64,000 bases of DNA from Planctomycetota bacterium (GCA_004295085.1 SHNF01000002.1:670207-734206); one strand, 5' to 3'. Positions 25,746 to 34,630 are shown, counted from the stretch's first letter. The notes: generated by a model not told the origin, from the sequence alone. Numbers and translations are program-made.

Positions 25746-27344
25746 ATGCTCCTGCGCTCCCCGATTGAGTCCCTGGCCCTGCTTCCGTGTCTGTGCGTGT
25801 GCCTGAGCGCGTTCACGCCTGCGGCGCCCGCCCAGACCATCCTCGCCCACATGCCCGGCGGTGTCAATCAATCGTCCGGCGACTCCAGCACCGGGATCGG
25901 TGACATCACCGGCAACGGGCTGAGCGAGATCGTGATCGGCTCGCCCACAGCGGCGCTGGGCGGGCGCATCATGATCTTCACCGACCAGGGCGACTACATC
26001 CGCGAGATGTGGCTGTTCGGCGGGACCACCCAGATCCTCGAGATGGGGCGCAGCGTGGACGGCGGCGACGCGTTGAGCGGGGCTGGAGACGTGAACAACG
26101 ACGGCGTGGGCGACGTCGCAGTGGGCGCGCCCGGCTCGTACCTGCGCGGCACCGACAGCGGCGCCATGGTGGTCTTCAACGGACGCGGCGGCGCCATCCC
26201 GCTGCTGGAGATCCACGGGGCCCGCTCCGGCGAGCGCTTCGGCACTGATGTGGCCATGGTGGGCGCCGTGGACGGGGACGCCAACTCCGACGTGCTCGTG
26301 GGCGCACCGGCGGCCTCGCCGCCGTACGCGGAGGTGTACTCGGGCGCCAACGGCGCCATGCTCCTGCGCCTGGCCGGACTGCAGGCCGACGACGCCTTCG
26401 GCACCGTGGTCACCGGCGTCGGCGACCTGGACCGGGACGGAAGGACCGACTTGCTCATCGGAGCACCCAAGTTCGACGACGGCAGCCGGAGCGATGCCGG
26501 CGTGGCACGGCTGTTCTCCGGCCGGACGGGGTTCGAGCTGGGGCAGTTCCGCGGCGCAAGTGCCGAGGAGCGCTTCGGCTCGGCCGTCGCCAGCGCCGGC
26601 GATGTGAACGGCGACGGCTACAACGACTTCCTGATTGGCGGCGACGGCGTGGCGCGCGTGTTCTCGGGCAAGGACGGCTCGCTCCTGCACGAGCTCCACG
26701 GCAGCAACGGCTTCGGACTGGCGCTCAGCGGTGTCGGCGACCAGGACGGCGATGGGCGCAGCGATTTCGTCGTGGGCGCGCCTTACGCCGATGCCCTGAA
26801 CCGGGATGCCGGAACCGCGACCTTGTACTCCGGCGACGACGCCTGGCCCTTGTACGTGTACATGGGCCACGTGCGCGACGAGAAGCTGGGCGAGGAGATC
26901 TCCATCGCCGGGGACACCAATGGCGACGGCTGGACCGACTTCCTGATCGGCGCCATCGGCGAGCAGAAGACGCTGCTCTGCACCTACCGCAATCGGCTCA
27001 CCATCATGTCCCCGCCTAGCCCCGGGCGCGCCGGCGAGATCAACACGGTGCAGGTCGCCGGCGCCCGGCCGGGCTGGGAGGTGACCCTGGAGTACGCCTA
27101 CGAAACCGCCCTGCGCCCGATCATCGAGAGCGACGGGCTGCACCTGGACATCGCCTCCTACCCGTTCGATCCGGTCATCAAGCGTGCCGACGCCAGCGGC
27201 TCCGTGGTCTTCGCCGGCATCGTGTCGTCGGACCTCGCGGGCAGGACCTTGCTGATCCAGGCGCACATGAAGCCGCCGCCGTCCGATCCTCCCGACACCG
27301 ATCCGTGCTCGGTGAGCGCCGTGATGTCGTACACGTTCGACTAG
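25746..27344 (+). CDS. Secreted FG-GAP seven-bladed propeller protein (tandem copy 1)
   Basis: A 532-residue exported protein. The signal peptide ends near TPAAPAQ. Seven FG-GAP repeats follow, including GDITGNGLSEIVIGSP, GDVNNDGVGDVAVGAP, GDLDRDGRTDLLIGAP, GDVNGDGYNDFLIGG and GDQDGDGRSDFVVGAP. Each holds a calcium-binding D-x-D/N-x-D-G-like loop. The last 110 residues (SPGRAGEINTVQVAGARPGW, then VVFAGIV, LLIQAHM and PCSVSAVMSYTFD) are a separate beta module shared with the two next genes. FG-GAP propellers usually mediate protein or ligand binding outside the cell; no enzyme activity is suggested. First of three tandem paralogues. Confidence 0.8.
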   Translation: MLLRSPIESLALLPCLCVCLSAFTPAAPAQTILAHMPGGVNQSSGDSSTGIGDITGNGLSEIVIGSPTAALGGRIMIFTDQGDYIREMWLFGGTTQILEMGRSVDGGDALSGAGDVNNDGVGDVAVGAPGSYLRGTDSGAMVVFNGRGGAIPLLEIHGARSGERFGTDVAMVGAVDGDANSDVLVGAPAASPPYAEVYSGANGAMLLRLAGLQADDAFGTVVTGVGDLDRDGRTDLLIGAPKFDDGSRSDAGVARLFSGRTGFELGQFRGASAEERFGSAVASAGDVNGDGYNDFLIGGDGVARVFSGKDGSLLHELHGSNGFGLALSGVGDQDGDGRSDFVVGAPYADALNRDAGTATLYSGDDAWPLYVYMGHVRDEKLGEEISIAGDTNGDGWTDFLIGAIGEQKTLLCTYRNRLTIMSPPSPGRAGEINTVQVAGARPGWEVTLEYAYETALRPIIESDGLHLDIASYPFDPVIKRADASGSVVFAGIVSSDLAGRTLLIQAHMKPPPSDPPDTDPCSVSAVMSYTFD

Positions 27345-27420
27345 CGCTTCCGGGCGGCGGTTCCGCGGCGTGTTCCGTAGCGCTACTTAAGACACCATAC
27401 GCACGGCGGAGCTCTGCGAG

Positions 27421-27453
27421 TTCATCCAGGATGGTCGGCTCACTCTGGATGAA
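27421..27453 (+). promoter_or_regulatory. Leader hairpin abutting the Shine-Dalgarno of FG-GAP copy 2
   Basis: TTCATCCAG (27421-27429) and CTGGATGAA (27445-27453) are perfect inverted repeats with a 15-base loop. The AAGGAG Shine-Dalgarno (27454-27459) starts at the very next base, eight bases before the ATG at 27468. A hairpin here could control ribosome access or mRNA stability. A 10-base palindrome GTAGCGCTAC lies upstream at 27377-27386. Confidence 0.45.
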
Positions 27454-27467
27454 AAGGAGCTACTGTC

Positions 27468-29024
27468 ATGCATTTCACCCATGCAATCCTGCTTTGCGCC
27501 CTGCCGCTGTTCGGATCCCTGCCCGCGTCCCCTGCCGGCGCGCAGACCACGCTCGCGCGCCTGCTGGGCGGGCTGTACCAGTCCAGCGCGGACTCGGTGA
27601 CCGGCATTGGTGACATCACCGGCGACGGGCTCAGCGAGATGGTGCTGGGCTCGCCCACGGCGGCCGCCGGCGGCCGCATCATGATCTTCGACAGCAGCGG
27701 GGTGTACATCCGCGAAATGGCCACCTCTTACGCCCAGGAGATGGGCCGCGCCGTGGACGGTGGCGATCCCTGGAACGGCAGCGGCGACGTCAACGCCGAC
27801 GGCAGGCCGGACGTGCTGGTCGGAGATCCGGCAGTGCTGAAGAACGGACAGCCCACCGGCGCGGTGGTCGTGTTCAGCGGCGCCGGCGGCGCCGATCCCG
27901 TGCTCGAGATCCTGGGGGTGGCTCCGGGAGGCCGCTTCGGCTCGTCCGTGAGCATGGCCGGCCTCGTGGACGGGGACGCGAACGCCGACCTGATCGTCGG
28001 CGCCCCCGAGGGCGACGCGCCGTACGCCGCGGTGTACTCGGGCGCGGACGGCCGACTTCTGTACCTGCTGCCCGCGCTGCAGGCCACGGACCGCACCGGA
28101 GACAGCGTGAGCGGGCTGAACGACATCGACGGCGACGGCCGCAACGAGTTCATCGTCGGCTCCCCGTTCCACAACGGCGCCGACCTGGCCACGGGGATGG
28201 TGCGCGTCTTCTCCGGCGACAGCGGGCTGGAGATCCTGCGCTTCCAGGGCGAGGTGGTCAACGAGCAGCTCGGGACATCGGTGGCCGGCGCCGGCGACGT
28301 GGACAACGACGGCGTCATGGACATCATCGCGGGAGGCGACGGCGGCGTGGTGCGCATCTTCTCGGGCGCGGACGGAAGTCCGCTGCGCGTGCACACCGGC
28401 GCCGGCGGATTTGGTTACGCCGTGTGCGGCGCCGGCGACCAGGATGGCGACGGCGTGTGCGACTACGTCATCGGCGCTCCGTACGCCGACCATCTCGCGA
28501 CCGACGGCGGAGCGGCCACGCTGTACTCCGGGGCCACCGGCGCCGCGCTGTACACCTACGTGGGTCACCTGGCCAACTCGTGGTACGGAGAGGCTCTGAG
28601 CTACGTGGATGACACCGACGGCGACGGCTGGCCGGAGTTCTTGGTCGGCGGGATTGGAGCCACGAGCGCGCTGCTGTGCACGCACGTCGGGCCGCGGCTG
28701 GCGGAGCCCGTGCCCGGGAGTGCAGGCCAGATCAACTCGGTCACGGTAAGCGACGTGACTCCGGGATTCACCGTGCGCCTGGACTACATGCTCACCAGCA
28801 CGATGCGCCCGGTCATCAACCATGACGGACTGCACTTCGACGTCTCCTTCGGCTATGCGCCGCAGTCCCGCACCGCCGTCGCCAGCACGGTGACCTTCAC
28901 CGGACCCGTGCCTGCCGGCCTGGCCAATCGCTCGCTGTACATGCAGGCACAGATGATCCCGCCGCCCGGGTCGGAGCCCTGGGTTGACTGCGCCGTGACC
29001 AACCTGCGGTACCACCGCTTCTGA
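27468..29024 (+). CDS. Secreted FG-GAP seven-bladed propeller protein (tandem copy 2)
   Basis: A 518-residue paralogue of the gene before it. The start has an AAGGAG Shine-Dalgarno with eight-base spacing and a preceding leader hairpin. The signal peptide ends SPAGAQ, and the mature N-terminus (TTLARLLGGLYQSSADSVTG) aligns with those of the other two copies. FG-GAP units include GDITGDGLSEMVLGSP, GDVNADGRPDVLVGDP, DIDGDGRNEFIVGSP and GDQDGDGVCDYVIGAP. The C-terminal module (GSAGQINSVTVSDVTPGFTV, then VTFTGPVPAG, LYMQAQM and WVDCAVTNLRYH) is retained, though it is the most divergent of the three. Probably extracellular, with an unknown partner. Confidence 0.8.
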   Translation: MHFTHAILLCALPLFGSLPASPAGAQTTLARLLGGLYQSSADSVTGIGDITGDGLSEMVLGSPTAAAGGRIMIFDSSGVYIREMATSYAQEMGRAVDGGDPWNGSGDVNADGRPDVLVGDPAVLKNGQPTGAVVVFSGAGGADPVLEILGVAPGGRFGSSVSMAGLVDGDANADLIVGAPEGDAPYAAVYSGADGRLLYLLPALQATDRTGDSVSGLNDIDGDGRNEFIVGSPFHNGADLATGMVRVFSGDSGLEILRFQGEVVNEQLGTSVAGAGDVDNDGVMDIIAGGDGGVVRIFSGADGSPLRVHTGAGGFGYAVCGAGDQDGDGVCDYVIGAPYADHLATDGGAATLYSGATGAALYTYVGHLANSWYGEALSYVDDTDGDGWPEFLVGGIGATSALLCTHVGPRLAEPVPGSAGQINSVTVSDVTPGFTVRLDYMLTSTMRPVINHDGLHFDVSFGYAPQSRTAVASTVTFTGPVPAGLANRSLYMQAQMIPPPGSEPWVDCAVTNLRYHRF

Positions 29025-29141
29025 AGCCGCGCACCGCGACCGCGTAACCGTACGAAGAGCAGGGGGTGCGCCTCCCGGTATGCTGGTATTCCCCTCTGCC
29101 GGTTGCGGACTCCATCCCCGTTCCCTGTTCCCCATAGGACC

Positions 29142-30719
29142 ATGCGCCTGCCGCTCCTGCTCTGTCCTTACGTCTGCCGGCTGCCGCTCCTCGCCGCCGC
29201 CGGGCTCGCGCCCGCCGCCGGCGCGCAGTCGGTGCTCGCCCACATCCCCAGCAACACGGGAACCGAGGCCGGCGACTCGGTCACGGCCATCGGCGACATC
29301 ACCGGCGACGGCCTCAGCGAGATCGTGCAAGGCGTGCCGCTCGCCGTGCGCGGCGGACGCATCCAGATCTTCGACAGCAGCGGCGAGTACATCCGCGAGA
29401 TGAGCACCAGCTACGCCCTGGAGATGGGCCGGGCGGTGGACGGCGGCGACGCCCTGAGCGGCTCCGGCGACGTCAACGACGACGGCTTCGGCGACGTGAT
29501 CTGCGGCTCGCCGGGCACGGTGGCGCACGGGCTGGCCTGCGGCGCAGCCGTGGTCTTCAGCGGCGCCGGCGGCTCGACGCCGCTCCTGGAACTGTTCGGC
29601 AGCGCCCCCTACGGGCGCTTCGGCGCGGCGGTGGCCATGGTCGGGTTCGTGGACGCGGACCGCCGGGCCGACGTGCTGGTGGGCGCGCCGGAGGCGTTTC
29701 CGCCGTACGCGGAGCTCTATTCCGGCGCGGACGGCGCACTGCTGCTGCGCTGGACCGGGGACCAGACCAACGACGGCTTCGGCCGCGCCCTGACCGGCGT
29801 GGGCGACCTGGACGGCGACGGCTGCACGGAGGTCCTGATCGGCGCCCCGGACTTCGACGGCGTCGGCCCGAACTCGGGCGTGGCGCGCCTGTTCCACGGC
29901 CGGACCGGGCTGGAGCTGCGCCGCTTCTCCGGCCAGGCGGCCGACGAGCGCTTCGGCTGGGCCGTGGCCAGCGCCGGCGACGTGACCGGGGACGGCGTCA
30001 ACGACATCATCGTGGGTGGGTCCGGCGGCGTGGCCCGCGTCTACTCGGGCGCCGGCGGCAGCCTGGTGCACGACCTGAGCGGCCCCGGAGGCTTCGGCTG
30101 GGCCGTCACCGGCGTCGGCGATCAGGACGGCGACGGCTTGAGCGACTTCCTGGTGGGCGCGCCCTTCGCCGACGACCTCGCCGACAGCGGCGGCAACGCG
30201 ACCCTGTACTCCGGCGCTGGCGCCGTGCCCTTGTATGTGTTCATGGGCCACCAGCGCAACACGCGCCTGGGCGAGTGCACCGCCATCGCCGGCGAGACCA
30301 ACGGCGACGGCTGGCCGGAGTTCCTGCTCGGCGCCATCGGCGGCAACAAGTCGCTGTTGTGCTCCTACCAGCGCCCGGCGCTGCGGGCGCCGGTCCCCGG
30401 AATCGCCGGCCAGCGCAACACCGTGGAAGTGACCAACGTCTGGCCGGGCTGGGACGTGACCCTGGAATACGCTTACGCCGGCGCCCTGCGGCCCTTGATC
30501 GACGGCGACGGCTTGCACATCGACGTGGCGTCGTATCCCTTCGACGCCAGCACCTTGCAGGCCGGCACGCGCGGCAGCGTGAGCTTCTCCGGCTACGTGG
30601 ACCCGAGCCTGAGCGGCCGCACCGTCCTGATCCAGGCTTACGTGAAACCGCACCCCACGGGCCAATTCGACTCCGATCCCTGCGCCGTGACCGAGGCCAT
30701 CCGGTTCACGTTCCCCTGA
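29142..30719 (+). CDS. Secreted FG-GAP seven-bladed propeller protein (tandem copy 3)
   Basis: A 525-residue third paralogue. The ATG at 29142 opens a signal peptide (RLPLLLCPYVCRLPLLAAAG ending PAAGAQ); an in-frame ATG-type start 39 bases upstream would only lengthen the N-terminus. Repeats include GDITGDGLSEIVQGVP, GDVNDDGFGDVICGSP, GDLDGDGCTEVLIGAP, GDVTGDGVNDIIVGG and GDQDGDGLSDFLVGAP. The C-terminal module closely resembles that of copy 1 (GWDVTLEYAYAGALRPLIDG against GWEVTLEYAYETALRPIIES), so copies 1 and 3 are closer to each other than to copy 2. A TATGCT box lies at 29079-29084. An inverted repeat follows the stop. Confidence 0.8.
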   Translation: MRLPLLLCPYVCRLPLLAAAGLAPAAGAQSVLAHIPSNTGTEAGDSVTAIGDITGDGLSEIVQGVPLAVRGGRIQIFDSSGEYIREMSTSYALEMGRAVDGGDALSGSGDVNDDGFGDVICGSPGTVAHGLACGAAVVFSGAGGSTPLLELFGSAPYGRFGAAVAMVGFVDADRRADVLVGAPEAFPPYAELYSGADGALLLRWTGDQTNDGFGRALTGVGDLDGDGCTEVLIGAPDFDGVGPNSGVARLFHGRTGLELRRFSGQAADERFGWAVASAGDVTGDGVNDIIVGGSGGVARVYSGAGGSLVHDLSGPGGFGWAVTGVGDQDGDGLSDFLVGAPFADDLADSGGNATLYSGAGAVPLYVFMGHQRNTRLGECTAIAGETNGDGWPEFLLGAIGGNKSLLCSYQRPALRAPVPGIAGQRNTVEVTNVWPGWDVTLEYAYAGALRPLIDGDGLHIDVASYPFDASTLQAGTRGSVSFSGYVDPSLSGRTVLIQAYVKPHPTGQFDSDPCAVTEAIRFTFP

Positions 30720-30746
30720 GCGCCGGGTCCGGGCCCCGCCAGCAGG

Positions 30747-30778
30747 GCACCGGGAATGGCGCTGCCCGGTGCTATGCT
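30747..30778 (+). promoter_or_regulatory. Inverted repeat directly joined to a -10 box before the molybdenum-hydroxylase operon
   Basis: GCACCGGG (30747-30754) and CCCGGTGC (30765-30772) are perfect inverted repeats with a ten-base centre. TATGCT (30773-30778), a -10-like box, begins at the next base and ends ten bases before the ATG at 30789. The repeat therefore covers the -35 to spacer region and could be an operator. It could alternatively be a terminator for FG-GAP copy 3, which stops at 30719. Confidence 0.4.
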
Positions 30779-30788
30779 CTGGCCACAG

Positions 30789-33398
30789 ATGACGTTCTCT
30801 CGACGGAATTTCCTCGCTGGAACGGCAGCTGCCGCTGCGGTTCCCCCCCTGCTCCGGCCCGGCGCGGAAGCGGCCAGGACCGCGCGCATCCTCGGTCCCG
30901 GCCCGTCCGCGCTGGAGCTGCTGGTGAACGGGCAGAAACGCGCACTGGAAGCGGAGCCGCGCACCACGCTGCTCGAGGCATTGCGCTGGAAGCTCGGCCT
31001 GACCGGCGCCAAGGACGTGTGCGATCGCGGCTCCTGCGGCGCCTGCACCGTGCTGGTCGACGGCGCGCCGCGGCTGGCGTGCATGACGCTGGCGGTGGAG
31101 ATGGCCGGCCGCGCGATCACCACCGTGGAGGGCCTGGGCACGCCGGACGCCCCCGGCGCGGTGCAGAGCGCCTTCATCGCGCACGACGCCGTGCAATGCG
31201 GCTACTGCATCCCCGGACTGGTGGTGAGCGCGCAAGCCGCCCTGAACCAGGGTGGCGAGCTGGGGCCCGTGCAGTGGCGGCAGGCCTTGGCGGGGAACGT
31301 GTGTCGCTGCGGCACCTACAACAAGGTGATCGAGGCCGGACTGCGCGCCGGCGGCAAGGCGCCCGCGGCCGGGCGGCCGGAGAACGCGCCGGCGTGCCTG
31401 GAATCTGCGCGCGCGCGTGTGGACGCGCCCGAGAAGATCTGCGGCACCGCGGCCTACGGTGCGGACATCCGGCGCGAGGGCATGCTCTTCGCCATGCACG
31501 TCCTGTGTCCCTTCGGCCAGGCCAAGCTGCTCGCGGCCGACGTGGAGACGGTGCGGCGCCTGCCCGGCGTGGTGGACCTGGAGATCGACGTCGGCCAGGA
31601 CTTCCGGTACAGCGGCGCGCCCGCGGGCTGGGTGTGCGCGGAGTCGCCGGCCGCCCTGCGCGACGCCTTGCAGGCCCTGAACCTGCAGTGGGAGCCCAGC
31701 CCGGTCGAGACGGATCCCTACAAGCTGCACGAGCAGCAGCACGGCGCGTTCCCCCCGGCCGAGGAGCAACGCAAGAGCTGGCGCAACGCGGACCAGGCCG
31801 AGGAGGCCCTGCGCGGCGCCGCCGTGGTGCTCGAGCGCACCTACGCCACGCAGGTGCAGACGCACACGCCGCTGGAGCCGCACGGCGCCATGGTGGATCC
31901 CACCACCACGCCGGCGGAAGGCTGGTTCAGCACACAGGGCACCTTCACCTGCGTCGAGACCCTGACGCGGGGCCTGAAGCGCGACGCCAAGGACGTGGTC
32001 GTGCGTTGCGACTACGTGGGCGGCGGCTTCGGCAGCAAGTTCGGCGGCGGCCGTGAGGGCCTGAAGGCCGCGGAGCTCGCCGCCAAGCACGGCCGGCCGG
32101 TGCGCGTGTTCAACAGCCGCGAAGTCGAACAGCTCGACGCCGGCAACCGGCCGGGCTCGCTGCAATGGATGAAGTTCGGCGCCGACAAGGACGGCAGGAT
32201 CCTGGGCGGTTTCTGGTACGTGGCCGGAACCGTCGGCGTGGGCGGCGGCGGCGGCGCCAGCGTCGCGGCTCGCTACGAGCTGGGCGCGGTCGCGAGGACC
32301 CAGGTGGACCTGCGCGGCCACCATGGGGCGCCGCGAGCGTTCCGCGCCCCAGGACGGCCGCAGGGCCAATACGCGTTGGAATCCATGCTGGACGAGCTGG
32401 CCGATGCCCTGAAGATCGATCCGCTGGACTTGCGCCGCAAGAACGAGACCAGCGAGGTGCGCCGCAGGATGTACGACGTCGGCGCCAAGGAGATCGGCTG
32501 GGAGCGGCGGCAGGCCGCCGGCGCCCAGAAGGGCCGGCTGCGCCGCGGCTTCGGCGTCGCCTGCGGGGACTGGGGCAACGATCAGGGCAGCTGCGGGATC
32601 CGCCTGACCGCGCTGCCGGACGGGCGCGTGCACCTGTTCAGCGGCACGCAGGACATCGGCACCGGACAGCGCTCGGTCCTGGCGGACGTTGCTGCCGACG
32701 CGCTCGGGCTGGACCGGTCGCACATCGTGGTGCACCTGGCCGACTCACGCTACCCCGAGGGCCCGGCCAGCGGCGGCTCCACGACGGCGCGCTTCAGCGC
32801 GCCCGCGGTGCGCGATGCCGCAGCCCGGCTGCTGGCGGCGCTGCCGGGGCAGGATGGCCGGAAGCCGGAGAACCCGGCCGCCTGGGACGCGCTGCTGCGC
32901 CGGCTCCCGGCGGACGGGATCAGCGTGGAAGGCAGCTTCAACGACAAGTACTGGGGCCAGGGCGGCAGCGACGCGGTCCAGTTCGTGGAGGTGCAGGTGG
33001 ACGCGGAGACCGGCGTGGTCCGTGTGCAGAAAGTGGTGGCGCTGCAGGCGTGCGGGCTGGTCGCCAACCGCCTCACTGCGGAGAACCAGGTGATCGGCGG
33101 GGTGATCCAGGGGATCAGCTACGCGCTGTTCGAGGAGCGCGCCACCGATCCGCAGCTCGGCAACATGCTGAACGCCGACCTGGAGCACTACAAGATCGCA
33201 GGGACTGCCGACATTCCGGACATCGTGCCCATCCTCTGGCCGCAGGAGAACGGCGGCGTGCGCAGCCTGGGCGAGCCCACCACCATCCCGACGGCGGGCG
33301 CGGTCGCCAACGCCGTGTCCAACGCGCTGGGCGCGCGCGTGCGCGCGCTGCCCATCACTCCCGACAAGGTCCTGGCGGCGCTGGAGGAGCGGGCATGA
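30789..33398 (+). CDS. Tat-exported molybdenum hydroxylase: [2Fe-2S] domain fused to molybdopterin domain
   Basis: An 869-residue xanthine-dehydrogenase-family protein. The Tat signal TFSRRNFLAGTAAAAA is at residues 2-17. Residues 35-205 are the iron-sulfur subunit, with CDRGSCGACTVL and a later Cys for the ferredoxin cluster and QCGYCIPG / NVCRCGTYN for the second cluster. Residues 205-869 are the molybdopterin-binding subunit: DYVGGGFGSKFGGG, GAPRAFRAPGRPQGQYALE, FSGTQDIGTGQRSVLADVAA and GGVRSLGEPTTIPTAGAVAN (the catalytic Glu). In the PaoABC/YagTSR type these are separate polypeptides, so the fusion is notable. It probably oxidises an aldehyde or heterocycle in the periplasm; substrate unknown. 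ATG 30789 is chosen because it begins the Tat signal. Confidence 0.85.
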   Translation: MTFSRRNFLAGTAAAAAVPPLLRPGAEAARTARILGPGPSALELLVNGQKRALEAEPRTTLLEALRWKLGLTGAKDVCDRGSCGACTVLVDGAPRLACMTLAVEMAGRAITTVEGLGTPDAPGAVQSAFIAHDAVQCGYCIPGLVVSAQAALNQGGELGPVQWRQALAGNVCRCGTYNKVIEAGLRAGGKAPAAGRPENAPACLESARARVDAPEKICGTAAYGADIRREGMLFAMHVLCPFGQAKLLAADVETVRRLPGVVDLEIDVGQDFRYSGAPAGWVCAESPAALRDALQALNLQWEPSPVETDPYKLHEQQHGAFPPAEEQRKSWRNADQAEEALRGAAVVLERTYATQVQTHTPLEPHGAMVDPTTTPAEGWFSTQGTFTCVETLTRGLKRDAKDVVVRCDYVGGGFGSKFGGGREGLKAAELAAKHGRPVRVFNSREVEQLDAGNRPGSLQWMKFGADKDGRILGGFWYVAGTVGVGGGGGASVAARYELGAVARTQVDLRGHHGAPRAFRAPGRPQGQYALESMLDELADALKIDPLDLRRKNETSEVRRRMYDVGAKEIGWERRQAAGAQKGRLRRGFGVACGDWGNDQGSCGIRLTALPDGRVHLFSGTQDIGTGQRSVLADVAADALGLDRSHIVVHLADSRYPEGPASGGSTTARFSAPAVRDAAARLLAALPGQDGRKPENPAAWDALLRRLPADGISVEGSFNDKYWGQGGSDAVQFVEVQVDAETGVVRVQKVVALQACGLVANRLTAENQVIGGVIQGISYALFEERATDPQLGNMLNADLEHYKIAGTADIPDIVPILWPQENGGVRSLGEPTTIPTAGAVANAVSNALGARVRALPITPDKVLAALEERA

Positions 33399-34372
33399 GG
33401 AGCTTCGAATACGTCATGGCCGCTGACGCGCCGCAGGCGGTGCAGCTGTGCGGAGAAGGCGCCAGCAAGGGCAAGGCCGGCGGCATCGACCTGCTGGACC
33501 TCATGAAGGAAGGCCTGGAGCGCCCGGCGCGCGTGGTCGGGCTGCAGCAGGCCCTGGGAACGGGCGTCGAGCGCAGCAGCGACTGGGTGCGCCTGCAGGC
33601 CGGGATCACGCTGGCCGCGATCGCGCGCGACGCAGAATTGCGCCGGGAGTTCCCGGCGCTGGCTCAGGCGGTGGAGCAGGCCGCCACGCCGCAGCTGCGC
33701 GAGATGGCGACGCTCGGCGGCAACCTGCTGCAGCGGCCGCGCTGCTGGTACTTCCGCAGCCGTCACTACACGTGCCTGAAGAAAGGCGGCAGCGTGTGCT
33801 GGGCACAGAACGGGCTGCACGAGAGCCACGCCTTGTTCGACAACGGCACCTGCGCGGTGGTCCACGCCAGCAACGCCGCCGTGGCCTTGGCGGCGCTGGG
33901 CGCGAGCGTGGTGATCCTGGGCCGGAACGGCACGCGCGAGGTGCCCTTGCCGGCTGTGTACGTCCGGGCGTCACAGGATCCCCAGACCGAGACCACGCTG
34001 CAGCCCGGCGAGCTGATCACGCACGTGAACCTGCCGCGCAGCGGCGGCGGACCGCGCTCCGCGCACTATGAAGTGCGCTTCAAGCAGTCCTTCGACTGGC
34101 CCTTGGCCATGGCCACGGTCAACCTGAACGGCGCCAGGCCGGCCGTTGCCCTGGGCGCGGTGGCCTCGGTGCCGCTCCTCAGGCCGGAACTGGAGGCGGA
34201 CCTGCGCGCCTTCGCGGCCAAGGCCGCACGCGACCAGGCCGACGCGATCGCCGCCAAGGCCGTCGCCGGCGCCACGCCGCTGCAGGGCAACGCCTGGCGG
34301 CTGCCGATCCTCAAGGTCACCGTGCGCCGCGCGCTGATGAAGGCTGCCGGCATCCCGGAGGAGCAATGGTGA
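33395..34372 (+). CDS. FAD-binding subunit of the molybdenum hydroxylase (PaoB/YagS-like)
   Basis: A 325-residue partner of the preceding protein, overlapping it by four bases (ATGA). It begins RSFEYVMAADAPQAVQL, the usual middle-subunit start. A FAD-binding region follows (GGIDLLDLMKEGLERPARVV, TPQLREMATLGGNLLQRPRC). A Cys-containing loop (RCWYFRSRHYTCLKKGGSVC) is in the position where PaoB-type subunits hold an extra 4Fe-4S cluster. ASNAAVALAALGASVVILG and ELITHVNLPRS are further family marks. It has no Tat signal of its own and probably travels out with the fused subunit, as known for PaoABC. ALMKAAGIPEEQW ends the protein. Confidence 0.85.
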   Translation: MRSFEYVMAADAPQAVQLCGEGASKGKAGGIDLLDLMKEGLERPARVVGLQQALGTGVERSSDWVRLQAGITLAAIARDAELRREFPALAQAVEQAATPQLREMATLGGNLLQRPRCWYFRSRHYTCLKKGGSVCWAQNGLHESHALFDNGTCAVVHASNAAVALAALGASVVILGRNGTREVPLPAVYVRASQDPQTETTLQPGELITHVNLPRSGGGPRSAHYEVRFKQSFDWPLAMATVNLNGARPAVALGAVASVPLLRPELEADLRAFAAKAARDQADAIAAKAVAGATPLQGNAWRLPILKVTVRRALMKAAGIPEEQW

Positions 34373-34626
34373 ACGACCTGGACGCCCGTCTCCCGGGCAT
34401 GCAGGCGCCGCGCTTCGTGGCCGCCTGCGTGCACCTGCGCACCAAGACCCAGTACTACCGCGCCGCGGACCGCGGGCAGCCCCCGGGGATGATCGCCGAC
34501 AGCGCCACGCTCTCCTACTGGTGCGCGGAGACACAGGACCACATCGGACCGGACCGCGACGGCTGCGATCCGCGCCGCTGCCAGGCGTCACGGCCCTGCT
34601 ACAGCGCGCCGCCTATCCCGGTCTAG
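34366..34626 (+). CDS. Small Cys-rich protein in the molybdenum-hydroxylase operon
   Basis: An 86-residue protein whose ATG overlaps the end of the FAD-subunit gene by seven bases, with a clear GGAGGA Shine-Dalgarno just upstream. It contains AACVHLRTKTQYYRA, YWCAETQDHIGPD and GCDPRRCQASRPCYS, with six Cys in total. The last three, spaced C-x4-C-x4-C, could bind a metal or cluster. No signal peptide is present. It may be a maturation or redox partner of the hydroxylase, but this rests on position only; no known family is recognised. Confidence 0.6.
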   Translation: MVNDLDARLPGMQAPRFVAACVHLRTKTQYYRAADRGQPPGMIADSATLSYWCAETQDHIGPDRDGCDPRRCQASRPCYSAPPIPV

Positions 34627-34630
34627 ACGC

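Noticed and set aside
27387..32735. A 1782-codon stop-free frame on the minus strand, antisense to the FG-GAP trio and the molybdenum hydroxylase.
   Set aside because: It is a by-product of strong third-position G/C in the real genes. The translation is His/Ala/Arg/Gly/Val-rich without domains, and it covers three well-supported genes and their promoters.
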